Positions 17,683-25,604 of a stretch of DNA of 64,000 bases are shown in pieces. The notes under the pieces were generated by a model. The model did not search any database and had not been told where the DNA came from. It was given only the letters and a program-made list of their open reading frames with translations. The translations under genes and the position numbers were made by a program. The DNA is taken from positions 310,001 through 374,000 of the forward strand of contig NZ_JARUBF010000001.1 in assembly GCF_029626025.1 (NCBI RefSeq). The letters run 5' to 3'. The stretch is from Solwaraspora sp. WMMD406. GTDB lineage: Bacteria > Actinomycetota > Actinomycetes > Mycobacteriales > Micromonosporaceae. Numbering within the stretch: position 1 is the stretch's first letter; each line of letters begins with the position of its first letter.

Positions 17683-17703
17683 ACTATTCACCCAATGAAT
17701 AGT
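17683..17703. promoter_or_regulatory. Inverted-repeat operator for the PadR/ABC operon
   Basis: ACTATTCA and TGAATAGT are perfect complements separated by CCCAA. The AT-rich 21-bp site stands out in very GC-rich surroundings and ends 8 bases upstream of the padR-like GTG start. Size and placement match autoregulatory PadR operators. Binding is inferred. Confidence 0.65.
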
Positions 17704-17753
17704 CAAGTCAAGTCACCCGGCAAGGGCTCGCCACAGGAGACAGGTACAACCTC

Positions 17754-17765
17754 GGTGTATACACC
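17754..17765. promoter_or_regulatory. Perfect 12-bp palindrome GGTGTATACACC in a promoter spacer
   Basis: GGTGTATACACC is self-complementary over all 12 bases. It lies just upstream of TAGAGT (17771-17776), a fair -10 box whose predicted start point falls at the ATG of a 29-codon ORF. A repressor site in the promoter spacer is likely. It differs from the nearby PadR-type repeat, so another regulator is probably involved. Confidence 0.45.
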
Positions 17766-17783
17766 TGGGGTAGAGTGGCCGGC

Positions 17784-17873
17784 ATGTCGCTCGGTCAGAC
17801 AGTCCTGGTCACGGCCGCGAGTCTGCCCGCGCTGTGGCGGCTGATGCGCGCCGACGGACTACGCACCGAGTGA
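17784..17873 (+). CDS. Possible leaderless 29-residue ORF
   Basis: A short ORF starting ATG and ending TGA, translating to 29 residues with a mildly hydrophobic middle (TVLVTAASLPALW) and an Arg-rich end. A TAGAGT -10 box ends 7 bases before the ATG, as expected for a leaderless transcript, and a perfect palindrome lies in the promoter spacer. There is no known family. The next gene on the other strand ends 10 nt after it. The ORF may be real or may simply mark a regulated promoter; size gives little statistical support. Confidence 0.3.
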   Translation: MSLGQTVLVTAASLPALWRLMRADGLRTE

Positions 17874-17883
17874 GCATTCTCGG

Positions 17884-19173
17884 TCAGACGCCGGAGGGAA
17901 AGGTCTCCAGTTCGCGCAGGTCGACGTGCGGGGTGCGCAGTGGCCGTACCCCGCGACTGCGGGCGCACCACACGAACGCGTCGTACCGGTCGGCGAGCAC
18001 GGTCGGCACGTAGTTGCCCCACCGCTCCCGCTGCGGCTGGTAGACCACCCCGATCGCCCGGTGGTCGAGCTCGTCGGTGAGCAGCTGCGCCCGGCTGTCG
18101 GGCGGGAACACGAACAAGGCCTGCGGCGGGACGGCCGCCGCCGCCAGTTCGGCCTCCAGGGAGCCGGGCCGGGCCGGCGGTACGGGCATCAGCCGCATCG
18201 GCGCTCCCCAGTGTCCGCCGGCCACCACGGTGCCCTGGTAGGTGCCGAAGCCGACCAGCACCACCTGCTCCGGCCCGTACCGCTCGCGGGCCAACTGGCC
18301 GATGTTGACCTCACCGAGGTCGACCATGTCGGTGGCCCGGGCGTCACCGACGTGGGTGTTGTGCGCCCAGACCACCGCCTTGGCGGCCGGACCGTAGTGG
18401 GTGAGGAGCCGGTCGAGGGTGTCGTCCATGTGCCGGTCGCGGACGTTCCAGGAGAGCCGGCCGCCCGCCGTCAGCGCCCGGTAGTAGCGTTCGGCACCCG
18501 CGACGACCTCGGCGTTCTGCCAGGCGGCGAAGCTGCCGGCCCCGTCGGCGGCGGCCTGCCGACGCAGCCGGACCAGCAGGTCGACCACCTCGGCCTCGCA
18601 GCCGGCCGGGACCAGCCGCAGCGCCGACGCGTAGTCCTGCGGGTCGGTTCCGTACGGTTCGAAGCAGCGGTACGCGGCCAACGCGGCCGGCACCTGGTCC
18701 GGGCGGTGTTCGCGCAGGAAGACCAGGATCTCCCGCAGCGACTCCCACAGGGAGTAGACGTCCAGGCCGTGGAAGCCGACCCGGGCGGACTCGCCGACCG
18801 AGTCGTTGTGCCGGCGCAGCCAGCGGCAGAAGTCGACCACCTCGTCGTTGGCCCACATCCAGGTCGGCCACCGCTCGAAGGTGTGCAGCGCCTCGCCGGG
18901 GTCGGACGGGGCGTCGGAGCGGCCCCGTACGCTGCGGTCCACCCGGTCGCAGTCGGGCCAGTCGCCCTCGACCGCGACCAGCGAGAAGCCGCGTTCGACG
19001 ATCAGCCGACGGGTGATCGCCGCCCGCCACGCGTAGAACTCGTGCGTGCCGTGGCTGGCCTCGCCGAGCATCACCACCCGGGCGTCACCGACCCGGTCGA
19101 TCAGTGGGTCGAGGTCGTCGGGACTGGTCAGCGGGGTCGCCAGGTCGGCGACGTCAGCGGCGTAGCGGGCCAC
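17884..19173 (-). CDS. Erythromycin-esterase-like protein
   Basis: A 429-residue protein of the erythromycin esterase (EreA/B, succinoglycan-type) hydrolase family. Conserved blocks are present in order: GEASHGTHEFY near residue 37 (catalytic-site His and Glu), AVEGDWPDC near 67, WPTWMWAN near 100, GFHGLDVYSL near 133, and VWAHNTHVGDAR near 270. Length matches the family. True macrolide esterases are a minority; most members have unknown substrates. It lies 48 nt after the FGGY kinase on the same strand and could be the last gene of the catabolic operon, though its weak ribosome site makes independent expression possible. Confidence 0.88.
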   Translation of the reverse strand: MARYAADVADLATPLTSPDDLDPLIDRVGDARVVMLGEASHGTHEFYAWRAAITRRLIVERGFSLVAVEGDWPDCDRVDRSVRGRSDAPSDPGEALHTFERWPTWMWANDEVVDFCRWLRRHNDSVGESARVGFHGLDVYSLWESLREILVFLREHRPDQVPAALAAYRCFEPYGTDPQDYASALRLVPAGCEAEVVDLLVRLRRQAAADGAGSFAAWQNAEVVAGAERYYRALTAGGRLSWNVRDRHMDDTLDRLLTHYGPAAKAVVWAHNTHVGDARATDMVDLGEVNIGQLARERYGPEQVVLVGFGTYQGTVVAGGHWGAPMRLMPVPPARPGSLEAELAAAAVPPQALFVFPPDSRAQLLTDELDHRAIGVVYQPQRERWGNYVPTVLADRYDAFVWCARSRGVRPLRTPHVDLRELETFPSGV

Positions 19174-19221
19174 CGGGCCGGCGTACCCGCCGACCGAGAT
19201 ACGAAACGCCGACCGGTGCGG

Positions 19222-20751
19222 TCACCGCGCGGCGGGGCCAGGGGTGCCAGCGGGGTCAGCGGACGCCAGGTCGGCGAGCCGGTGCGTGATCGGCCGGGTA
19301 GCCGGATACAGCTCCCGGTACGCCCAGTAGTACTGCTGGTAGCGGGCCACGGTACCGGGGTCGGGGTGAACCTCGCCGGCCCATCTGGTCCAGTCGTCGG
19401 CAGCGGTGGTCAGTCCGACGCCGACTCCGGCCAGGAACGCGTCGCCGTAGCTCGCGCCGATGGTCTGCCGAGGGATCGACTGGGTGCGTCCGGTGACGTC
19501 GGAGACGATCTGTGTCCACAGGCTGCGGGCACCACCTCCGACGGCGATCACCCGCCGCGCGGGCTCGGTCGCCTCGGCCATCGTCGCCAGGTTGTGTCGG
19601 ACGCCGTACGCGGTGGCTTCCAGCAGCGCCCGGTACAGATGGCCGCGACCGTGGTCGAGAGTCAGTCCGGCGATCACTCCCCGCGCCCGGTCGTCGAAGA
19701 TCGGCGTCCGTTCACCGGCGAAGTACGGCAGGACGAGGAGCCCGTCCGAGCCGGCCGGCACCGCTGCGGCCTGCGCGGTGAGCTGCGCGTACTCCGGTCC
19801 ACCGGTCAGGTCCCGCAACCACTCGACGGCCGCGCCGGAGGTGGCCATGCCGGCGGCCAGGCAGTGACTGCCCGGCAGTACGCCGGTGGTGGCCCACAGA
19901 CCCGAATGGCGGACCGGCCGGTCGACGACCCGGATCAGGAACATCGTGGTGCCGTACATCAGCATCAGGTCCCCGGGTCGGGTGGCACCGACGCTGACCG
20001 CTTCGGCCCAGGCGTCGATGGTGCCGGCCGTCACCGGGGTGCCGGCCGGCAGCCCCGTTTCCGCCGCCGCCGCGTCACTGACCCGGCCGACCACGTCGGT
20101 GGGCCAGGACAGCCGGGGCAGGCGCAGTCCGGGGGCGATCTCGTCGGCCAGGTCGGTGGCCCAGCCGCCGCGATCGATGTCGTAGAGCGGATCGCACTGA
20201 CTGGCCGAGTGGTGGTCGAGGACGTATTCGCCGGTGAGTCGGTGCACCAGCAACGAGCTGGCCATCATGAATCGCTGGGTCCGCTGCCAGACCTGCGGTT
20301 CGTGTCGGCGTAGCCACAGCAGCTTGGGGCCGATCGCCTGGCTGGTCAGCGGGCTGCCGCCGCGCGCCAGCAGGACTTCCGGCCCGTACGCCTGGTTGAG
20401 TTCGGCGATTTCGGCGGTGGCCCGGGTGTCGACGCCGTAGAGGATGGCCGGCCGTAGTGGGTCGCCGGCTGCGGTTGTGGGTAGCAGGCACGGGCCGATG
20501 CCGCTGACCGCCACGCCGGCGACCGCGCCCGACGGGGCACCGGCCAGCAGTTCCCGGGTGACCGAGACGAACTCGTCCCACCAGATTCGGTCCGGGTCGT
20601 GTTCGACCCAGCCAGGTCTGGGCCGGGACACCCCGTGGGGTCGGACGGCGGTCTGTAGCACTTTCCCGTCCGGGGTGGTCAGCGCGCCCTTTGTGGACGA
20701 CGTCCCGACGTCCACCCCGAGCAGGTACGGGCCGGCGGGGTCAGCGGCCAT
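19222..20751 (-). CDS. FGGY-family carbohydrate kinase (xylulokinase-like)
   Basis: A 509-residue sugar kinase of the ASKHA fold. The N-terminal phosphate-binding loop GVDVGTSSTKGAL, the central TAGTIDAWAEA sugar-site region and the C-terminal adenosine motif GGGARSLWTQIVSD are all present, and length is standard. FGGY enzymes phosphorylate pentuloses, polyols or related sugars; the sequence resembles xylulokinase but substrate cannot be read from it. The start overlaps the end of the PPC-domain gene by 11 nt. In an operon with a sugar ABC importer, it should phosphorylate the imported compound. Confidence 0.92.
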   Translation of the reverse strand: MAADPAGPYLLGVDVGTSSTKGALTTPDGKVLQTAVRPHGVSRPRPGWVEHDPDRIWWDEFVSVTRELLAGAPSGAVAGVAVSGIGPCLLPTTAAGDPLRPAILYGVDTRATAEIAELNQAYGPEVLLARGGSPLTSQAIGPKLLWLRRHEPQVWQRTQRFMMASSLLVHRLTGEYVLDHHSASQCDPLYDIDRGGWATDLADEIAPGLRLPRLSWPTDVVGRVSDAAAAETGLPAGTPVTAGTIDAWAEAVSVGATRPGDLMLMYGTTMFLIRVVDRPVRHSGLWATTGVLPGSHCLAAGMATSGAAVEWLRDLTGGPEYAQLTAQAAAVPAGSDGLLVLPYFAGERTPIFDDRARGVIAGLTLDHGRGHLYRALLEATAYGVRHNLATMAEATEPARRVIAVGGGARSLWTQIVSDVTGRTQSIPRQTIGASYGDAFLAGVGVGLTTAADDWTRWAGEVHPDPGTVARYQQYYWAYRELYPATRPITHRLADLASADPAGTPGPAAR

Positions 20752-21337
20752 CGGCAGGTCCGGCGTCGCTGTGCCGCGCGTCGCGCGGGTGCGCGTCGCG
20801 CGGGTGCGCGTCGCAGCCGTGCAGCTGGATCTGCGGCAATCCGGTGACGTCCTCGTCGTGCTCGCGGTCGATCCGGATGTCGGCGAGTTCCTGCAGGAAG
20901 ACCTCGCCCTGGCTCCAGATGGTGGCGCGGAAGACGTGCCCGCCGCGGACGTTGCCGCCGGCCTCGGAGAACAGCGCGTGGCAGTGGGCCCAGAGTTCGC
21001 CGTCGAGCCGGCACACGTTGCCCTGCACCGAGAGGATCTCCATCGGGCGTTGCAGCACCACGGTGTCGATCTCGTCGGCGAATTCGTGCTCCTGGCGGAT
21101 CGGCAGGGTGGTGATGTCCCGGGGGTTACGCAGATAGACCTCGCTTATCGTGCCGATGACCGACAGGATCACGGCCGTCTCCACGCCGTGGTCCCGGCAG
21201 GCTTGCTCGATCGCGTCGGTGAGCTGGGTACCGGGCGCGAGGCTGACCGCGATCACCCGACCGTTGTGTCCGGCTCGACTGGTCATCTCCGGGTTGTCGA
21301 CAACCTTGCTGGTGCCGGCGGTGACGGTACTGGTCAT
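20741..21337 (-). CDS. PPC (DUF296) domain protein
   Basis: A 198-residue protein whose first 150 residues form a PPC/DUF296 domain: RVIAVSLAPGTQL, a VILSVIGTISEVYLRNP strand, and the metal-site signature HCHALFSEAGGNVRGGH. In plants the domain is part of AT-hook proteins; in bacteria it stands alone and its function is unknown, although it often sits in sugar or lactone catabolic operons. A GGAGGAA site fixes the ATG over an upstream alternative. The C-terminus has a short Asp-Ala-His-Pro-Arg repeat encoded by a 15-bp tandem repeat, and overlaps the kinase start. It could bind a substrate or a metal. Confidence 0.85.
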   Translation of the reverse strand: MTSTVTAGTSKVVDNPEMTSRAGHNGRVIAVSLAPGTQLTDAIEQACRDHGVETAVILSVIGTISEVYLRNPRDITTLPIRQEHEFADEIDTVVLQRPMEILSVQGNVCRLDGELWAHCHALFSEAGGNVRGGHVFRATIWSQGEVFLQELADIRIDREHDEDVTGLPQIQLHGCDAHPRDAHPRDARHSDAGPADGR

Positions 21338-21365
21338 GATCGGTTCCTCCACAGTGGTTGTCGGG

Positions 21366-22277
21366 TCACTTGACGCTGCCCATGGTCATTCCGGTGACGA
21401 TGTGGCGCTGCGCGAAGAGGGTCAGGATCAGGACGGGGATCATGATGATGGTGGCGTACGCCATCATCGGCCCCCAGTCCAGCGACGCCTCGTGCACGAA
21501 GTTGAAGACGGCGACCGGCAGCGTGCGGCTGTCTCCGTCGGAGAGCACCAGGGCCATCTTGAAGTCGTTCCAGGAGAAGATGAAGGCGAGGATGCCGGCG
21601 GTGAGCATGCCCGGCCGGGTCAGTGGCAGGGCGATCCGCCAGAAGGTCTCCAGCCGGCCGCAGCCGTCGACCTCGGCGGCGTCGTAGATCTCGGCGGGCA
21701 GACCCGCGAAGAAGTTGACCATGATGAAGACGGTCAGCGGGAACGTGATGATGACGTGGGAGAGGATCAACGCCGGATAGCTGCCGACCATCCGCAACGC
21801 GGTGAACGCGACAAAGAACGGCACCAGGTACGCCACCCCGGGCAGCAGCCGGGCGGTCAGCAGCGACAACGACAGTCGGCTCTGCCGGTAGCGAGCGATG
21901 CTGTACGCGGCGGGCAGCCCGATCGCCAGGCCGAACAGGCTCGACGCGGTGGCGACCAGCAGGCTGTTCATCATGTATCGGGTGAACGGGGTCTGCTCCA
22001 GCGCGCTGCGGTAGTTGTCCAGGGTCGGCGAGAAGCTCACCCACTGCGGCGGGATCGTGTAGATGTCGACCTGTTGTTTGAAGGACGAGGTGACCATCCA
22101 GAAGAACACGAACGCCGCCGGTGCCAGCGCGACGACCAGCGTCGCCCAGAAGGCGAGCCGTCGCAGGATCCTCCCGACGTCACGCGCACTGCCTCGGCCG
22201 ACGCCGCGCGCCCTGCCTCGGCCGGCGTCACGTCGGGGAATTCGACCGACGCGGCGCGGCACGGTGGTCATGCTCAT
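21366..22277 (-). CDS. Sugar ABC transporter permease (MalG/UgpE type)
   Basis: A 303-residue inner-membrane permease with six predicted helices. The cytosolic EAA loop reads EVDGCGRLETFWRIALPL near residue 208, the docking site for a MalK-type ATPase. It has an unusually Arg-rich cytosolic N-terminus of about 35 residues. No ATPase gene is present in the operon, so a shared MsiK/MalK-like ATPase elsewhere in the genome is expected, as is usual in actinomycetes. It lies directly downstream of the partner permease with a 7-nt gap. Confidence 0.93.
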   Translation of the reverse strand: MSMTTVPRRVGRIPRRDAGRGRARGVGRGSARDVGRILRRLAFWATLVVALAPAAFVFFWMVTSSFKQQVDIYTIPPQWVSFSPTLDNYRSALEQTPFTRYMMNSLLVATASSLFGLAIGLPAAYSIARYRQSRLSLSLLTARLLPGVAYLVPFFVAFTALRMVGSYPALILSHVIITFPLTVFIMVNFFAGLPAEIYDAAEVDGCGRLETFWRIALPLTRPGMLTAGILAFIFSWNDFKMALVLSDGDSRTLPVAVFNFVHEASLDWGPMMAYATIIMIPVLILTLFAQRHIVTGMTMGSVK

Positions 22278-22284
22278 GGCCGGC

Positions 22285-23301
22285 TCATTTCTCCTCGGTA
22301 CGGGCACGGACGTAGGTGAAGGCGATCGCGACGCCGAAGACCAGCAGGGTCAGGAAGACCAGCAGTGCCGATCCGTAGCCGAAGTGCAGGTAAGACAGGC
22401 CTTGCTTGAACGCGTACAGGTTGAGGGTTTCTGATGCCTGTCCGGGTCCCCCGTCGGTGATCACCTTGATGATGTCGAAGGTCTTGATCGCGTCGATGAG
22501 CCGGAAGAGCACCGCGACCAGGATCACCGGCCGCAACAGCGGCAGGGTGACGCTGAAGAAGGTCCGGATCGGTCCCGCTCCGTCGACCTTGGCGGCCTCG
22601 AACGGTTCCTGCGGTAGCGCGGCCAGCCCGGCCAGCACGATCAGCATGACCAGCGGCGTCCACATCCAGGTATCCACGATGGCCAGTGCCGGGATGACCA
22701 GGTTGGCGTCGGAGGTCCACAGCAGGGTCGGTCCGCCGAAGCTCTGCACCAGGTAGTTGAAGACCCCGATGGTCGGGTCGTACATCATCTTCCAGACCAG
22801 GGCGACCGCGGCCGGCGTGGCGATCATCGGGAACATGAAGAACGTGCGGGCGATCCCTCGCCCCGGGAACCGGCGGTGGAACAGCAGCGCCGCGCCGACC
22901 CCGATCACGACCTGCAGGCCGACGGAGAGGATCACGAAGTACGCCGTACGCCACAGGCTGCCCCAGAACTGTCTGGCGGTGAGCGCCTCGGTGAAGTTGT
23001 CCAGGCCGATCCACTCCGGTGGACGCAGTCCACCCGACCACTGGTGAAAACTCAGGTAGATCGTGTAGACGATCGGGAAGGCGAGCATCGCGACCACGAC
23101 GACGACTGCCGGTGCCGGCAGGATGTACCGGTCGTACCGGTCCATCCAGTCGAGCAGCGGCCGGCGTCGCGGTGGCATCGATCCGGATCCAGCCGGCGGG
23201 GTCTGCGGGGCCGGTGGGGTCGGCGGGGCCGGTGGGGTCGGCGGGGCCGGTGGGGTCGGTGGGGTCGGTGGCGCCGGTGGTGTTTCGGTGAGCTGGGACA
23301 T
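22285..23301 (-). CDS. Sugar ABC transporter permease (MalF/UgpA type)
   Basis: A 338-residue permease with six membrane helices and the EAA loop KVDGAGPIRTFFSVTLPLL near residue 230. Its cytosolic N-terminus is a tandem Pro/Thr repeat (APPTPP units) from an 18-bp DNA repeat at about 23206-23280, an unusual feature likely to vary in length between strains. An ATG with GGAGAGGA spacing is used; a GTG one codon upstream is also possible. It works with the binding lipoprotein and the second permease as an importer. Confidence 0.93.
   Translation of the reverse strand: MSQLTETPPAPPTPPTPPAPPTPPAPPTPPAPQTPPAGSGSMPPRRRPLLDWMDRYDRYILPAPAVVVVVAMLAFPIVYTIYLSFHQWSGGLRPPEWIGLDNFTEALTARQFWGSLWRTAYFVILSVGLQVVIGVGAALLFHRRFPGRGIARTFFMFPMIATPAAVALVWKMMYDPTIGVFNYLVQSFGGPTLLWTSDANLVIPALAIVDTWMWTPLVMLIVLAGLAALPQEPFEAAKVDGAGPIRTFFSVTLPLLRPVILVAVLFRLIDAIKTFDIIKVITDGGPGQASETLNLYAFKQGLSYLHFGYGSALLVFLTLLVFGVAIAFTYVRARTEEK
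23206..23280. repeat. 18-bp tandem repeat encoding a Pro/Thr-rich permease N-terminus
   Basis: About four imperfect copies of an 18-bp unit built on CCGGTGGGGTCGGCGGGG, in phase with the reading frame. It encodes APPTPP-type repeats in a cytosolic tail. Slippage would change length without changing frame. Confidence 0.75.
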
Positions 23302-23393
23302 CACAGGGTCCTCTCCCGCGCGGGGGCCGGTGACCGGGGTCGGGTGTCCGGACGGGACGCCGTCCCACCCCGGTCACCGGCCGCGCGAGTCAG

Positions 23394-24743
23394 CTATCGC
23401 ATGGCGTCCAGGAGTCCCTGGAGCTGTTCGTTCTGCTGGTCGGCGACCTGTCGCAGCTGGTCACCGGTCTGGCCTTCGAGGGCCCGGTGAGCCACCAGCC
23501 CGGCGATCTCCCGTGCCTCGACGCCGGGGGTGACCGGCGGGTTCATCTGTGCCCGCGCGTTCTCGGTGCTGTCCAGCACGACCTCGCTGAACTCCGGTGT
23601 CGGGTCGCCGGCGGCGAACTCGGGCGACTCCCAGGCCGACGCCCGCGGGCTCGGCCAGCCGGTCAGCTTCAGATCCAGGTTCATCTGCTTGCTGGTGGCC
23701 CACTGGATGAAGTACCAGGCGGCGTCGCGCTGCTCGGAGAACGGGTTGATCGCGTATCCCCAGCCGCCGATGAACGGTGCCGGGTCGCAGTCGGCGCGCG
23801 GCACCGTGGTGTATCCGACGTTGCCGGCGACCCGCGAGCGGCTCGGGTCCTCCAATTCGCTGACGAACAGGTTGACGTCGAGGAAGGCGAAGACGTTGCC
23901 CTGCGCGAACTGCTGCGACGGCACCGGCCAGTCGAATCCGGCGATGCCGGGCGGGCCGTAGTTGTAGCCGAGCTGCCCGTACACCTCGTACGCTTCGAGC
24001 GCTTCGGGCGAGTTGATCACTGCCTGGCCGTCGTCGCCGACCCACTGACCGCAATGCGCGTAGAGGAACGACGAGAACGGCGTGGTGGTCTGGTACGGGA
24101 TGCCGCGTAGCGCGAAGCCGTACAGCCGGTTGTCCGGATCGTGAACGGCCTGCGCCGCCGCCGCCCATTCCTCGAACGTGGTCGGCACCGGCAGACCAGC
24201 CTGTTCCAGCAGGTCCTTACGGTAGTAGACCAGGTCGGTCTGCATCTCCCACAGAACGGTGACGGTCTGGTCGTCGACCTTCATCGCTTCCCGGACACCG
24301 GTCCGGAAGTCCTCGAAGTCGTATTCGGGGTCGGTGACGCCCGGGTTGTCGATGTACGGGCCGAGGTCGGTGTACCAGCCGTTGCTGGCGAACTGGAGCC
24401 CGTCGACCTCCGGGAAGGTGGCCATCACGTCGAAGTCGCTGGCCCGAGAGGTGAGCCGGACTGGCAGGTTCTGCCGGTAGCTGGTCACGTCGGCGGACTC
24501 GATGTCCACGGTGATTCCGGTCAGCTCGGTGAACTCGTCGAGGTTGTCGCGCAACGCCTCCACCTGTCCGGTGTCGGCGAGGTAGACCTTGAGGGAGGTC
24601 CCGTCGTACCGCTTCCAGTCGAAGGTGTCGCCGTCGAATTCGGGGCCGTCGCCGCCGCCGGTGGAACCACAGGCGGTGACGGCGAGCATGGCGGTCAGGC
24701 CGATCGCAAGCGCCCGTACGGCCGGACGCGCGGTGAGCAACAT
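23394..24743 (-). CDS. Extracellular sugar-binding lipoprotein
   Basis: A 449-residue solute-binding protein of ABC family 1. The signal peptide ends in lipobox LAVTACG, placing Cys near residue 25 as the lipid-modified N-terminus. The two-lobed fold is indicated by the YRKDLLEQAGLPVPTTFEEW hinge block near residue 175 and WYFIQWATSKQ near 345. It delivers ligand to the two downstream permeases. The gene follows the first cyclase-family gene by 12 nt in the same operon. The ligand is not deducible; the enzymes around it suggest a modified sugar or sugar acid. Confidence 0.93.
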   Translation of the reverse strand: MLLTARPAVRALAIGLTAMLAVTACGSTGGGDGPEFDGDTFDWKRYDGTSLKVYLADTGQVEALRDNLDEFTELTGITVDIESADVTSYRQNLPVRLTSRASDFDVMATFPEVDGLQFASNGWYTDLGPYIDNPGVTDPEYDFEDFRTGVREAMKVDDQTVTVLWEMQTDLVYYRKDLLEQAGLPVPTTFEEWAAAAQAVHDPDNRLYGFALRGIPYQTTTPFSSFLYAHCGQWVGDDGQAVINSPEALEAYEVYGQLGYNYGPPGIAGFDWPVPSQQFAQGNVFAFLDVNLFVSELEDPSRSRVAGNVGYTTVPRADCDPAPFIGGWGYAINPFSEQRDAAWYFIQWATSKQMNLDLKLTGWPSPRASAWESPEFAAGDPTPEFSEVVLDSTENARAQMNPPVTPGVEAREIAGLVAHRALEGQTGDQLRQVADQQNEQLQGLLDAMR

Positions 24744-24755
24744 GTCTGATGTCTC

Positions 24756-25604
24756 CTAACGCGGGAATGTTCTCGCGGGTGCGCCGTCGTCGCGTTCCTG
24801 CACGATTTCCTGCGCGACGACGGTGCAGGGCACCTCGCCCACCCCGTGGACGTTGAGGGGGGCGATGGTGAGCCGAACCCGGTCGGCCGGTAGGCCGCCG
24901 CATCCGACCAGGCCGACCACGGTCCAGATCCGCGAAGTAAGGGCCAGCGTGGCCGCCCAGTCGCGGCGGACCCGGTCCGGCCGGTAGTGCTCCAGGTAGG
25001 TTCGGGCGGCGTCGGAGGGAAATGGTGGACGCAACCACGGGACGAGATCGGTCCACTCGGATCGGGCGTGCGCCCCGCCCGGGGAATCGAGATAGGCGCA
25101 ATCGGTCAACAGCACATCGCTGTCGAGCTCGGCGAGCAGGTCGGCCAGGGTTTCGGCGGCCGGCTCGGTCAGGTGTGGGGTGTCCAGGTAGTAGTGCGGA
25201 TCGTCGCGCCAGCGGTCGGTGTCGCCCCAGCCGGTGACCAGCAGGACGGCGTCTCCCTTCGCCGGGGTGGCGGCAGCGAAGGCGGCGCGCAGCAGGTCCG
25301 GGTCGATGGCGCCGACCGAACCGGACGGCTCGCGCGGTCCGACCCGTACGACGCTGGCGTCGCGGTTGACCATCCGATCGGGGGCGAGTCGCTCGGTGGT
25401 CGCTCCGCCCGGCGTACCGAGGCCGGGTCCGAGCAGGCGGGTCGCGGATCCGCTGCCCATGGTGATGTGGAACAGGTTCGCGCCGTTGGCCGTGAGCGTC
25501 ACGATGTCCTCGGTGCGGTAAGGCGCTTCCCACGGAAGCAGGGCACCGGCCGGCGTATCGGAGGTGATCGGCCTGGTCAGGTTGATGGTGGTGGGGTGGC
25601 TCAC
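24756..25604 (-). CDS. Cyclase-family protein, motif-degenerate (copy 1)
   Basis: A 282-residue member of the cyclase/kynurenine-formamidase superfamily. The late family blocks are clear (DAVLLVTGWGDTDRW, VLLTDCAYLDSPGG, VPCTVVAQE). The family's metal-binding signature H-x-G-T-H-x-D-x-P-x-H is not: its place is taken by MGSGSATRLLGPG. The GTG shares bases with the stop of copy 2 (GTGA). The two proteins are distant paralogs and are probably made in equal amounts, perhaps forming a heteromer. Whether this copy is catalytic is open. Confidence 0.8.
   Translation of the reverse strand: MSHPTTINLTRPITSDTPAGALLPWEAPYRTEDIVTLTANGANLFHITMGSGSATRLLGPGLGTPGGATTERLAPDRMVNRDASVVRVGPREPSGSVGAIDPDLLRAAFAAATPAKGDAVLLVTGWGDTDRWRDDPHYYLDTPHLTEPAAETLADLLAELDSDVLLTDCAYLDSPGGAHARSEWTDLVPWLRPPFPSDAARTYLEHYRPDRVRRDWAATLALTSRIWTVVGLVGCGGLPADRVRLTIAPLNVHGVGEVPCTVVAQEIVQERDDGAPARTFPR

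Noticed and set aside
17926-20313. 795-residue plus-strand frame antisense to the esterase and kinase
   Set aside because: Runs across two well-supported genes and has no recognisable domain.
20776-20811. 15-bp tandem repeat near the kinase start
   Set aside because: Encodes a short Asp-Ala-His-Pro-Arg repeat at the PPC protein C-terminus; no sign of a separate element.
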